Positions 1-8,017 of a stretch of 21,737 bases of DNA are shown piece by piece. The DNA is taken from NCBI GenBank assembly GCA_964422415.1, contig CAYRBI010000100.1, positions 1 to 21,737 on the forward strand, given 5' to 3'. How positions within the stretch are numbered: position 1 is the first letter of the stretch; every line of letters begins with the position of its first letter. This DNA is from OLB16 sp964422415. Lineage in GTDB: Bacteria; Hinthialibacterota; Hinthialibacteria; OLB16. The translations under genes were made by a program, and so were the position numbers. The notes under the pieces were generated by a model. It saw only the letters and a program-made list of their open reading frames with translations. It made no database searches and had not been told where the DNA came from.

Positions 1-51
1 TTGACTTGCGAAAAGTGAGACGTTGTCCGGAGAGATTATAGCGCTGTAGTA

Positions 52-199
52 CTAGCAGCCTGTTGAAAAAGAGCGTGACCGTGGATTCCCGCCTTCGCGG
101 GAATGACAGAATAAGCGAAATCCCTTGGAAATCGTCATTCCCGCGAAGGCGGGAATCCACGGTGCCAACAGAACTACGAGTTTTTCAACGGACTGCTAG
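52..199. mobile_element. MITE-like element with 19-bp terminal inverted repeats
   Basis: The ends at 52-70 and 181-199 form an imperfect terminal inverted repeat: CTAGCAG..TTGAAAAA on the left matches the complement of the right end at 17 of 19 positions. There is no room for a transposase, so any mobility would depend on an enzyme encoded elsewhere. The interior carries a perfect 27-bp palindromic pair at 81-107 and 134-160, which belongs to a repeat family seen twice more in this window. The element lies immediately outside a recombinase/tRNA remnant. No clear target duplication is visible. It could equally be viewed as a REP pair with extended flanks. Confidence 0.6.
81..160. repeat. REP/BIME-like inverted repeat, family A copy 1
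   Basis: Two 27-bp arms, 81-107 and 134-160, are exact reverse complements, and each is itself palindromic around the core CCCGCCTTCGCGGG. Related pairs lie at 16977-17098 and 21159-21235. This copy is nested inside the MITE-like element. Confidence 0.85.
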
Positions 200-233
200 G
201 ATCGAATGAGCTATCGACGGGATCGAGAGTCTA

Positions 234-266
234 AAAAGGCACAAGCGATCTCAATCGTGCCTTTTG
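234..266 (+). terminator. Terminator-like hairpin in the left direct repeat
   Basis: AAAAGGCAC (234-242) pairs with GTGCCTTTT (258-266) and ends in a T-run. It is the counterpart of the hairpin after the recombinase remnant at 10323-10353. Confidence 0.55.
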
Positions 267-323
267 GGGGCTTTAGGAAGACAATATGGTATTGAATGAA
301 CTGTGTTTACAGTTCTAGGTGAG

Positions 324-349
324 TGGTAGCGGCGACTAGATATGAACCA
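324..349 (-). pseudogene. tRNA-Met 3'-end fragment (attachment-site remnant)
   Basis: TGGTAGCGGCGA at 324-335, followed by a degenerate TATGAACC, matches the CCA end, acceptor strand and T-arm of the intact tRNA at 10412-10488. The rest of the tRNA is missing, as expected for the att copy left at the far end of an element that integrates into a tRNA 3' end. Confidence 0.65.
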
Positions 350-607
350 GATCTCACCGTCATCACAAGTCGTATATAATCAACGATTAGCGCAACAACA
401 TCAAACACTTAAGAAAAGACCTCACCCGGTTGAGACACCCCCCAGATACCCCCTCAGACCAACCCTGGAAAACGCAAAAAGGCACAAAACGGCACAACTG
501 AAACCACCAACAGATATCAAATGTGGTCATTCTCTCAGTAGTTCATTTATCGAATTATCAATTGACTGCATTTAGCGAGCCCAAGTCAGGTTTACTTGAC
601 AAAATCT

Positions 608-645
608 TGATACCCTTACCCCATCTTTTGACCCCACCTTAACCC
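608..645 (+). promoter_or_regulatory. Candidate KdpE operator: phased direct repeats
   Basis: TTGATACCC (608), TTACCCC (616), TTGACCCC (628) and TTAACCC (639) form a run of TTnACCC-like direct repeats. The last three start 12 and 11 bases apart, close to one helical turn, as is usual for sites of OmpR-family regulators such as KdpE. Together with a possible -10 at 675-680 they would lie upstream of position -40. Assignment to KdpE is inference from position and geometry. Confidence 0.4.
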
Positions 646-674
646 TCTCTCAGCAATACTTGTATGTGACAAGG

Positions 675-680
675 TATAAA
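675..680 (+). promoter_or_regulatory. Possible -10 element of the kdp promoter
   Basis: TATAAA lies about 50 bases ahead of the first small ORF. No convincing -35 box is found at the usual distance, which would fit an activator-dependent promoter. Weak evidence on its own. Confidence 0.3.
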
Positions 681-730
681 GCCATTCAATGGACCTTTGT
701 TCAAAAAACCAAACTGTGAGAGTTACGGCA

Positions 731-811
731 ATGTGGATCGGGATGTTGATGACTGGGTTTATCTGTTTTGTGGCGATATGGGGTTTCATCGAGGTCTGCG
801 ACCACATTTAG
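731..811 (+). CDS. Small one-helix membrane protein preceding kdpF
   Basis: An ATG at 731 opens a 26-residue frame, MWIGMLMTGFICFVAIWGFI followed by EVCDHI. It is one hydrophobic helix (residues 1-20) with an acidic, charged tail. GAGAG about 9 bases upstream is a plausible ribosome binding site. It ends 10 bases before kdpF on the same strand, downstream of the presumed kdp promoter. I recall short single-helix ORFs ending in a charged ERL/CDR-type tail ahead of kdpF in other kdp loci, but have not checked this. Function is unknown; a pump accessory is the obvious guess. It could also be non-coding leader. Confidence 0.5.
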   Translation: MWIGMLMTGFICFVAIWGFIEVCDHI

Positions 812-821
812 AGAGGATACC

Positions 822-902
822 ATGAACACGATTGTAGTGATTATTACCTTGTTTGCCTTCGTGTACCTGTTGTACGCGATGATCAAACCAGAGCAGTTTT
901 AA
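822..902 (+). CDS. kdpF: K+-transporting ATPase subunit KdpF
   Basis: The 26-residue product MNTIVVIITLFAFVYLLYAM, then IKPEQF, is a single transmembrane helix ending in the YLLYAMIKPEQF tail typical of KdpF (compare YALINAEAF in E. coli). KdpF is the small lipid-like subunit that stabilises the KdpABC pump in the cytoplasmic membrane. GAGAGGA sits 5 bases before the ATG, and kdpA follows after 20 bases. It is too short for many gene finders, so it may be missing from automatic annotation. Confidence 0.9.
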   Translation: MNTIVVIITLFAFVYLLYAMIKPEQF

Positions 903-922
903 GAGGAAAAGGAGTCATAATT

Positions 923-2596
923 GTGTTTCCCTCATTGGCGATACCCATCTTGGTGATAGCCGGATCAGTCCTGCTGGCGTGGCCATTGGGACGATACATG
1001 AAATGGGTGATGGACCCGCCGGATATTCATGGATTGCGAGCAAGCCTGGAACGTGTGTTCTGTCTCTTCTCATGCGGAGTGCATCACCAGGAGCAGACCT
1101 GGAAGCCTTACTGCAAATCTTTGCTTATCTCAAATGGATGCATGTTTCTGATTGTCTACCTCATCCTTACAGTTCAGGGCCATCTTCCTTTGAATCCCGA
1201 TGGGAAGGCAATGATTGAACCCAGTCTTGCCTTCAATACCACTGCCTCCTTTGTGACCAATACCAATCTCCAGCATTATTCGGGAGAGCAAACCATGAGT
1301 TACTTCTCTCAACTATTCGCACTCATGTGGCTTCAGTTTGTCTCCGCGGCGACAGGGATTGCCGCATTTGCCGCATTATGCAGGGGTCTATCAGGAAGAC
1401 GTCATTTGGGAAATTATTATATAGACTTTTGGCGTGCTGGATTCCTCATCCTTTTACCACTCTCTTTGATCGTGGCGGGTCTGTTGGTTCTAATGGGTGT
1501 TCCCATGACCTTCAAAGGGGCTGTCTCGGCAACCACCCTTGAAGGAGTCACTCAAATCATCGCCAGAGGTCCGGTGGCGGCTATGGTAGCCATCAAGCAA
1601 CTCGGAACCAACGGGGGCGGTTTCTTTGGTCCAAACTGTGCCCATCCCTTCGAGAATCCCACCTTCTGGAGCAACGTCCTCAACAACATCAGCATTGTGC
1701 TTATCCCTATGGCCAGTGTCTGTATGTTTGGACGGATCACCCAGAGGATGCGTCACGCAACTGTCATCTTCATGAGTATGCTGGGTCTGTATTTGGCACT
1801 CCTTATGACCGCGTGTTGGTTTGAGACTGCTCCAACCCAGGCGTTGCTCGGGCTACCAATCGAAGCGACACCAAATCTGGAGGGTAAAGAAATGCGTTTC
1901 AGTGGTACATCCGCTGCCACCTGGGCAGTCACAACCACGGTTACCTCGAACGGTTCGGTCAATGCCATGCATGGCAGCCTTAATCCGTTGACCGGCTTAC
2001 TTCCGATGATTGGCATGTGGTTGAATGTCGTATTCGGAGGTGTGGGAGTTGGGTTCATCAACATGTTCATCTTCATCATCCTCACCGTCTTCATTGCGGG
2101 AATGATGGTGGGGCGGACCCCGGAGTATCTGGGACGGAAGGTGGAGGCCAGGGAGGTTAAATTGGCATTACTCGCTATGCTTTCGCATCCGCTCTTCATC
2201 CTGGGGGGTGTGGCCCTGTTTGCAGCTACTCCCTGGGGAACCTCTACCACTCTCAACAAGGGAAGCCATGGTCTATCAGAGATCATCTACGAATTCACCT
2301 CAGCAGCGGCCAATAACGGTTCTGGATTTGAAGGGCTAGGTGACAACACACTTCCCTGGAATATCGCGACAGGCATCGTGATGCTCCTGGCACGGTATAT
2401 CCCGATTGCCGCACCACTCGCAATCGCGGGGCTACTCGCAGCAAAACATCCCATAGCCGAAGGCAGCGGTACCTTCCGAGTAGATACTCCGCTGTTCGGA
2501 GGAATCCTCGTGGGAACCATCCTGCTGGTGGGTGCACTCCTGTTCCTCCCACTTGCTGTGCTTGGTCCCATAGCCGAACACCTCTCGCTTCAGTGA
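923..2596 (+). CDS. kdpA: K+-transporting ATPase subunit KdpA
   Basis: KdpA is the potassium-channel-like, K+-binding and translocating subunit of the high-affinity KdpFABC pump in the cytoplasmic membrane. At 557 residues it equals the length of E. coli KdpA. The four filter loops are recognisable: VTNTNLQHYSG, LGTNGGGFFGPN, VTSNGSVNAMHGS and AANNGSGFEG. The family signatures HPFENPT and IAGMMVGRTPEYLG are also present. The product is hydrophobic throughout, with about ten membrane segments. GTG is chosen as start because AAAAGGAG lies 8 bases upstream and it directly opens the first helix. The gene is intact, 20 bases after kdpF and 19 before kdpB. Confidence 0.97.
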   Translation: MFPSLAIPILVIAGSVLLAWPLGRYMKWVMDPPDIHGLRASLERVFCLFSCGVHHQEQTWKPYCKSLLISNGCMFLIVYLILTVQGHLPLNPDGKAMIEPSLAFNTTASFVTNTNLQHYSGEQTMSYFSQLFALMWLQFVSAATGIAAFAALCRGLSGRRHLGNYYIDFWRAGFLILLPLSLIVAGLLVLMGVPMTFKGAVSATTLEGVTQIIARGPVAAMVAIKQLGTNGGGFFGPNCAHPFENPTFWSNVLNNISIVLIPMASVCMFGRITQRMRHATVIFMSMLGLYLALLMTACWFETAPTQALLGLPIEATPNLEGKEMRFSGTSAATWAVTTTVTSNGSVNAMHGSLNPLTGLLPMIGMWLNVVFGGVGVGFINMFIFIILTVFIAGMMVGRTPEYLGRKVEAREVKLALLAMLSHPLFILGGVALFAATPWGTSTTLNKGSHGLSEIIYEFTSAAANNGSGFEGLGDNTLPWNIATGIVMLLARYIPIAAPLAIAGLLAAKHPIAEGSGTFRVDTPLFGGILVGTILLVGALLFLPLAVLGPIAEHLSLQ

Positions 2597-2615
2597 CAAA
2601 CAGGAGAACCGAATC

Positions 2616-4709
2616 ATGTCTAGTTCATTCACAGCTCCAAAACAAACGACAATCCGTAATGGCTTCAGGAGGAAAGGCTCGCTCTTCCAATGGAATATGC
2701 TGCTCCCATCAGTGGGGCGGTCCTTTGTGATGCTGAATCCCATCCGAATGGTGAGGAATCCAGTCATGTTTGTGGCCGAATTGGGGGCCTTGCTGACCAC
2801 CCTGTTCACTATTTCCGGCTTTAGTACCCACCATGCCGACTGGTTCTATTTCCTGGCGGTTACCATTTTGTTGTGGTTGACCGTGCTCTTTGCAAACTTC
2901 GCTGAAGCAGTAGCGGAGGCACGTGGACGCGCTCAGGCCGCCAGCCTGCGTAAAACCCGAAGAGATGTGACCGCACGAAGGCTCTCTTTTATTCATGAGG
3001 ATGGAGGCCCGGTCGAAATAGTTGCCGCCTCATTGTTGAATGTAGGCGATGTGGTTTATGTTGAAGCAGGTGAGATTATCCCTGGTGATGGTGATGTAAT
3101 CCGCGGGGTGGCCTCGGTAGATGAAAGCGCCATCACAGGCGAAAGCGCCCCTGTCATCCGTGAGGCCGGCGGAGACCGTTCGGCTGTCACTGGTGGAACA
3201 AAGGTGGTCTCAGATCATCTCATCATTCGGATCACTGCCCGTCAGGGAGAAAGTTTCCTTGACCGGATGATTGCCCTGGTTGAAGGTGCACAAAGACAAA
3301 AGAGTCCTAATGAAATCGCTCTCACCATCCTTCTGGCGGGATTCACTCTCATCTTTCTGATGGTGACAGTGAGTCTTTATCCGATCGGACAGTATTATGG
3401 GGTTGAGGTGGATATTCCCACCCTGGCCGCCTTGCTGGTCTGTTTGATTCCGACCACGATCGGGGCCTTGCTGGCTGCCATTGGAATTGCGGGTATGGCA
3501 CGTCTGAGCCAGGCCAATGTGATGGCCATGTCTGGACGGGCCGTGGAGGCTGCGGGAGATGTGGATGTTCTGCTCCTGGACAAAACAGGAACGATCACTC
3601 TCGGTAACCGTCAGGCCTCAGAGTTCATTCCCGCGAAAGGAGTTGGAATCAATGACCTCGCCCGTGCGGCTCAGCTTTCCTCTCTACCCGATGAGACTCC
3701 GGAAGGACGCAGCATTGTCGTCCTGGCCAAGTCCCGTTATGGATTGCGTGAATACAGCCACGAAGGCACCGATGTGAAGTTTGTTCCTTTTTCCGCCAGG
3801 ACCCGGATGAGTGGTGTGGATCTGGAAAACCGGCATATTCGAAAAGGGGCTGCTGATGCCATTCAGCGCTTTGTATTTGAACAGGGTGGTACCTTGCCGG
3901 ATGATATCAAACAGAAAGTCGAACAGATCGCTTTTGCGGGTGGAACCCCACTTGTGGTGGCTGAGAACAACCGGGTTCTGGGGACTATCCATCTCAAGGA
4001 CATTGTCAAAGGGGGGATCAAGGAGCGATTTGTCCAACTGCGCCGGATGGGAATCAAAACCATCATGATCACTGGAGACAATCCACTCACCGCCACAGCC
4101 ATCGCAGCGGAGGCGGGAGTGGATGATTTTTTGGCGGAGGCGACTCCTGAAAAGAAATTGGAATTGATCCGCCGTTACCAGGGTGAGGGGCACCTGGTCG
4201 CAATGACTGGAGATGGAACCAATGATGCCCCAGCGCTGGCTCAGGCGGACGTAGCGGTAGCCATGAATACAGGCACCCAAGCCGCCAAAGAAGCCGGGAA
4301 CATGGTTGATCTCGATTCCAATCCCACCAAGCTCATCGACATTGTCTCAGTGGGCAAACAAATGCTCATGACCCGTGGCGCGCTCACTACATTCAGTATC
4401 GCCAATGACGCCGCCAAATACTTTGCCATCATTCCGGCGGTCTTCATGACCGCAATGCCAAGGTTGGCCTCGCTGAATATCATGGGGCTATCCACCCCCC
4501 ATAGCGCCATCCTCTCGGCGGTCATTTTCAATGCATTGATCATCCCGGCACTGATCCCGATCGCCATCCGGGGTGTCCGCTACCGCACTGTAGGTGCGGA
4601 TCTGCTCCTGCGCGATAACCTTCTCATTTATGGCGTGGGTGGACTCATCGCTCCCTTCATCGGGATCAAACTGATAGACCTGGTATTGGCTGGTCTTCAA
4701 CTGGTATAG
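2616..4709 (+). CDS. kdpB: K+-transporting P-type ATPase subunit KdpB
   Basis: KdpB is the ATP-hydrolysing P-type ATPase subunit that energises K+ uptake through KdpA. The 697-residue product has the actuator motif TGES (DESAITGESAPV), the phosphorylation motif DKTGT with the phospho-accepting Asp at residue 322, the P-domain hinge MTGDGTNDAPAL, and the membrane motif SIANDAAKYFAIIPA that carries the charged residues typical of KdpB. It is about 15 residues longer than the E. coli protein, all at the N-terminus. GGAG lies 9 bases before the ATG. The gene is intact and co-directional with kdpA (19-base gap) and kdpC (14-base gap). Confidence 0.98.
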   Translation: MSSSFTAPKQTTIRNGFRRKGSLFQWNMLLPSVGRSFVMLNPIRMVRNPVMFVAELGALLTTLFTISGFSTHHADWFYFLAVTILLWLTVLFANFAEAVAEARGRAQAASLRKTRRDVTARRLSFIHEDGGPVEIVAASLLNVGDVVYVEAGEIIPGDGDVIRGVASVDESAITGESAPVIREAGGDRSAVTGGTKVVSDHLIIRITARQGESFLDRMIALVEGAQRQKSPNEIALTILLAGFTLIFLMVTVSLYPIGQYYGVEVDIPTLAALLVCLIPTTIGALLAAIGIAGMARLSQANVMAMSGRAVEAAGDVDVLLLDKTGTITLGNRQASEFIPAKGVGINDLARAAQLSSLPDETPEGRSIVVLAKSRYGLREYSHEGTDVKFVPFSARTRMSGVDLENRHIRKGAADAIQRFVFEQGGTLPDDIKQKVEQIAFAGGTPLVVAENNRVLGTIHLKDIVKGGIKERFVQLRRMGIKTIMITGDNPLTATAIAAEAGVDDFLAEATPEKKLELIRRYQGEGHLVAMTGDGTNDAPALAQADVAVAMNTGTQAAKEAGNMVDLDSNPTKLIDIVSVGKQMLMTRGALTTFSIANDAAKYFAIIPAVFMTAMPRLASLNIMGLSTPHSAILSAVIFNALIIPALIPIAIRGVRYRTVGADLLLRDNLLIYGVGGLIAPFIGIKLIDLVLAGLQLV

Positions 4710-4723
4710 GACAAGGTGTAGCC

Positions 4724-5287
4724 ATGAAAGAAGATCTACTGAGTTCCCTCAAACTGTGCCTGTCGAGTGTTTGTGTCTTCAGCGGGGCCTATACTTCGTT
4801 GGTGCTCCTCTTTGCAATGGTGTGCGCACCTTTATCAAGAGATGGAAGCCTGATCCTGGATCCTGATGGGACTGTGCGAGGGTCGCTGCTGATCGGGCAG
4901 GCCTTTTCACATCCGGAATATTTCTGGCCACGTCCTTCGGCTGTGGACTACAATGCAGCAGCGGCTGGGGGGAGCAATCTTTCTCCCGCCAATCCAGCCA
5001 TCACAGAACGTGCATCATCCATTCTGGCAAAGTACCAGGTGGGAGACAAAAGCCGGATTCCAGCTGATCTGGTAACTGCCTCCGGTTCTGGGCTGGATCC
5101 GCATATCAGTCTTTCTGCGGCCTATTTCCAGGCCGAAAGGGTGGCCGATTCGAGACACCTTTCCCTTGAACAGGTCAAGACGCTCATTGAGTCTTGCAAG
5201 GATTCACCAGTAATGGAAGGATGGGAGGGCTGGGAAGTGGTGAATGTATTGCTTCTTAATCTGGCTCTCGACAATCTCCAGAAGTAA
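4724..5287 (+). CDS. kdpC: K+-transporting ATPase subunit KdpC
   Basis: KdpC is a single-span subunit required for assembly and ATP affinity of the KdpFABC complex. The 187-residue product has one N-terminal helix (about residues 13-36). A soluble domain follows with the family motifs GSLLIGQAF, YFWPRPSAVDYN, GGSNLSPANP, PADLVTASGSGLDPHIS and VNVLLLNLALD. The length matches the family (about 190). AAGGTG precedes the ATG. The gene sits between kdpB and kdpD with short gaps. Confidence 0.97.
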   Translation: MKEDLLSSLKLCLSSVCVFSGAYTSLVLLFAMVCAPLSRDGSLILDPDGTVRGSLLIGQAFSHPEYFWPRPSAVDYNAAAAGGSNLSPANPAITERASSILAKYQVGDKSRIPADLVTASGSGLDPHISLSAAYFQAERVADSRHLSLEQVKTLIESCKDSPVMEGWEGWEVVNVLLLNLALDNLQK

Positions 5288-5296
5288 CATTGGATT

Positions 5297-8017
5297 ATGT
5301 CCGAGGAACGGCTGACTCCAGAACAAGTCCTGGCCCGGATGAGGACCGAAGGGTTGGAATTACCCAGTGATTCCCCACAAGGGCGGCTACGGATTTTCTT
5401 TGGATATGCGGCGGGAGTGGGAAAAACCTATTCCATGCTCCAGGCGGCCCAAGCCCAGAAATCCGCCGGTGTTGATGTGGTCGCCGGATATGTGGAACCC
5501 CATGGACGCACGGAGACTGAAGCGCTTCTGGAGGGTCTCGAATCTCTCCCCCTGAACCAGGTTCAACACAGAGGGGCCACTCTACGGGAATTCAACCTGG
5601 ATGCTGCTCTCTTGAGGAAGCCCAGCCTGATCCTGGTCGATGAGCTCGCCCACACCAATGCTCCCACATCCCGCCATGTCAAACGCTGGCAGGATGTATG
5701 TGAACTCCTCGATGCAGGAATCGATGTCTATACCACGGTCAATGTACAGCATGTTGAATCCCTGAATGATGTTGTCGCGCAAATTACCGGAATCACTGTC
5801 CGTGAGACCATTCCTGATGAGCTTCTGGACCGGGCTTCTGAAGTAACTCTGATCGATCTGCCACCCGCGGATCTGTTGACAAGGCTCCAGCAGGGCAAGG
5901 TCTACATTCCCACTCAGGCAGCCCGTGCCATAGAGCATTTTTTCCGCAAAGAAAACTTGGTCGCTCTGCGGGAACTTTCTTTACGGAAAGCGGCGGACCG
6001 TGTCAATGCTGATGTACAGACAGCCCATACCGGATCGGCAGCTAGCCGGCCCTGGCTGACTTCCGAAAGGCTTCTGGTATGTGTCGGTCCCAGTCCAACC
6101 TCAGCCAGTGTGGTCCGGGCCGCCAAGCGTTTGGCCGGTCTTCTACGTGCACCCTGGATTGCAGTCCATGTGGAGACACCCCAGGCGATTGGGATGAGTG
6201 AATCAGACCGGAACCGGTTGATCAACAACCTGAAACTTGCCGAGCAGCTCGGAGCCGAGACAGTCACTCTCTCGGGAGTCGATGTAGCCGATGAAACACT
6301 GGCCTATGCCCATTCACGCAATGTCACCAAGATTGTTCTAGGAAAGACCGATCAAAGGCCGTCACACTTCCTCCACCGCAGAAACCTGGTCGATCGGCTC
6401 CTGGAAAACAGCGGGAATATCGATGTGTTCCTGGTACGTGGTTCTGGAGAACCTCCCCTGACCGAACAGGAACCCTCGATTGTCCATCACAACTGGAAAC
6501 CATGGATTTCGACGTTTTCCGCATTGGCTGTGGCTACTATCACAGCTGTGTTCCTTGATTGGATTGGTTTGACTGAAGCCAACCTGGTAATGATCTATAT
6601 GTTGGCCGTGGTTTTTGTGAGTAGCCGTTGTGGAGCCATCCATTCCAGTATTGCTGCAACGATGGCTGTACTTCTTTTTGATGTCATCTTCGTACCTCCT
6701 TATTGGAGTTTTTCCGTTCACGATTCGGAATATATCCTGACCTTCACGGTGATGTTGTTTGTGGGGCTGCTGACAAGTACCTTGGCATCCCGTGCCCGTA
6801 ATCAAGCCGAGTTATCACGGCGTAATGAGCGGCGTATGGAGGCGGTCTCACGGTTAAGCCGTCAGTTGGCCAATGCTCTACAGCCAAAGGATCTGATCCC
6901 GGCTGTGGAGGCTGCCGCCAGCGAGGTTCTGGGTGGAAGTTGTCTTCTGTTTTTACCAGATGTCCAGCGTCAGATCAAACCAGTCCTTTCAGATCGGACT
7001 TCATTCGGAGCCGATCCCACCGAGGCCGCAACTGCACAATGGGTATTGGATCACGACCAGAAGGCTGGTGCTGGAACAGATACTTTACCTAATGCATCTG
7101 CAATCTATTTTCCACTCAGAACTGGCAACAAAACCCTTGCTGTTCTTGGGATTCAACACCCCACCCCACAAAGTCTGGGAATCCCTGAGATTCGTGAGCT
7201 GGTTGAAACTACATGTTCACAAATCGCAGTATCGATTGAACGTAGCCGGTTGATCGAAGAGACGCGTCTGCAATCGATTCAGTTCGAAACCGAAAAACTT
7301 AGAAGCTCGCTACTCTCCTCAATCTCTCACGACTTGAGAACTCCACTCGCCGCAATCGCTGGAGCCAGTGAGAGTTTACTGAACGCACCTTCTTTCCCCG
7401 AAGAAACCCGCCGTGAACTGCTGGAATCGATCTTTGATGAATCCCACCGGCTGGCACGTCTGGTGGAGAATATTCTGAACATGACCCGTATCAGTAGTGG
7501 TAGTCTGAAGATCGAACGGGACTGGCATCTTCTTGAGGATATCATTGGCTCTACATTGAACCGTCTATCCAAATCTCTGGATGGCAGGTGTATTGAAACC
7601 CACCTTCCCATAGAAGGTCTTTTTGTTTACGTCGATCCTGTGCTGCTTGAGCAGGTGTTGATAAATCTTGTCGAAAACGCTATCAGGTATACTCCCACGT
7701 CCGGGCATATCATTCTAACAGCGTCGGAACAAGGACAAGAAACCCTGATCTCCATCATGGATGAGGGACCAGGCATTCCACCTGGTGAGGAAGAACTGAT
7801 TTTCGAAAGATTTCACCGCGGTCTGAAATCACGGCAGGATACACGCGGAACCGGCTTAGGGCTGGCAATATGCCGTGCCATTATTGAGGCCCACGAAGGA
7901 TCGATCTCAGCTGCCAACCGTCCTGAAGGAGGAGCTATGTTCTGTATACGTCTCCCAAAGGAGGGTGTACCTCCACCCACACTTGGCGAATCTGTTGAGG
8001 AGGAGGTGGACCGTTGA
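5297..8017 (+). CDS. kdpD: Osmosensitive K+ channel histidine kinase KdpD
   Basis: KdpD is the membrane sensor kinase that responds to K+ limitation or osmotic stress and phosphorylates KdpE. The 906 residues show the full architecture. The KdpD N-terminal domain has Walker A GYAAGVGKT (36-44) and Walker B LILVDELAHTN (111-121). A universal-stress-protein-like domain spans about 257-382, and a four-helix DUF4118 membrane block about 403-497. A GAF-like region follows, then HisKA with the phospho-acceptor in SISHDLRTPL (His 678), and HATPase_c with N-box LVENAIRYTP, G1 DEGPGIPPG and G2 GTGLGLAIC. Full length compared with E. coli (894). The start lies 9 bases after kdpC with only a weak ribosome binding site, which suggests translational coupling. 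Confidence 0.97.
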   Translation: MSEERLTPEQVLARMRTEGLELPSDSPQGRLRIFFGYAAGVGKTYSMLQAAQAQKSAGVDVVAGYVEPHGRTETEALLEGLESLPLNQVQHRGATLREFNLDAALLRKPSLILVDELAHTNAPTSRHVKRWQDVCELLDAGIDVYTTVNVQHVESLNDVVAQITGITVRETIPDELLDRASEVTLIDLPPADLLTRLQQGKVYIPTQAARAIEHFFRKENLVALRELSLRKAADRVNADVQTAHTGSAASRPWLTSERLLVCVGPSPTSASVVRAAKRLAGLLRAPWIAVHVETPQAIGMSESDRNRLINNLKLAEQLGAETVTLSGVDVADETLAYAHSRNVTKIVLGKTDQRPSHFLHRRNLVDRLLENSGNIDVFLVRGSGEPPLTEQEPSIVHHNWKPWISTFSALAVATITAVFLDWIGLTEANLVMIYMLAVVFVSSRCGAIHSSIAATMAVLLFDVIFVPPYWSFSVHDSEYILTFTVMLFVGLLTSTLASRARNQAELSRRNERRMEAVSRLSRQLANALQPKDLIPAVEAAASEVLGGSCLLFLPDVQRQIKPVLSDRTSFGADPTEAATAQWVLDHDQKAGAGTDTLPNASAIYFPLRTGNKTLAVLGIQHPTPQSLGIPEIRELVETTCSQIAVSIERSRLIEETRLQSIQFETEKLRSSLLSSISHDLRTPLAAIAGASESLLNAPSFPEETRRELLESIFDESHRLARLVENILNMTRISSGSLKIERDWHLLEDIIGSTLNRLSKSLDGRCIETHLPIEGLFVYVDPVLLEQVLINLVENAIRYTPTSGHIILTASEQGQETLISIMDEGPGIPPGEEELIFERFHRGLKSRQDTRGTGLGLAICRAIIEAHEGSISAANRPEGGAMFCIRLPKEGVPPPTLGESVEEEVDR

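Larger units (their letters stand above)
213..349. repeat. Left direct repeat: recombinase tail plus tRNA 3' fragment
   Basis: This stretch aligns with 10289-10435 in the same orientation at roughly 80 percent identity by eye, with an 11-bp gap. Shared blocks include ATCGACRGGATCGARAGT, AGGCACAAGCGATCTC, AGGAAGACAATA, GTTTACAG, CTAGG and GAGTGGTAGCGGCGA. In the right copy these correspond to the end of a tyrosine recombinase, its terminator and the 3' end of a tRNA gene. Here only the tail of each survives, so it looks like an old attachment junction of an integrated element. Homology stops right after GAACCA at about 349. Confidence 0.8.
350..730. other. Intergenic region upstream of the kdp operon
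   Basis: About 380 bases without a gene I can support. An open frame at 342-575 would begin inside the tRNA fragment and has a composition unlike a protein. The stretch at 471-497 (AAAAAGGCACAAAACGGCAC) faintly echoes the AAAGGGCAC repeats at 10309-10328 near the recombinase end. The last 130 bases hold phased direct repeats and a possible -10 element for kdp, listed separately. Confidence 0.5.

Noticed and set aside
81..160. Repeat family A as a CRISPR array
   Set aside because: The units are inverted and paired, not regularly spaced direct repeats with unique spacers, and no cas gene is present.
342..575. 77-codon open frame between the tRNA fragment and kdp
   Set aside because: It starts inside the tRNA remnant, has no ribosome binding site and a composition (Pro, His, Gln, Ser) unlike a folded protein. 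Its KRHKTAQ segment faintly resembles recombinase tails but is not enough.
596..601. TTGACA as a -35 box for kdp
   Set aside because: A perfect hexamer, but no -10-like sequence follows at 15-19 bases, where the sequence is C-rich.
1915..1980. Asn in place of Cys in the KdpA filter loop (TSNGSVNAMH against SCGAVIAMH in E. coli)
   Set aside because: As far as I recall, the TSNGSVN form is common in KdpA of other bacteria, so it is not a sign of altered selectivity.
1753..2286. Minus-strand open frame of 177 codons inside kdpA
   Set aside because: Antisense to conserved KdpA filter regions with no recognisable motif; a shadow frame.
3684..4280. Long minus-strand open frame of 198 codons inside kdpB
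   Set aside because: It is antisense to the conserved P-type ATPase coding sequence and shows no family motif; a shadow frame.
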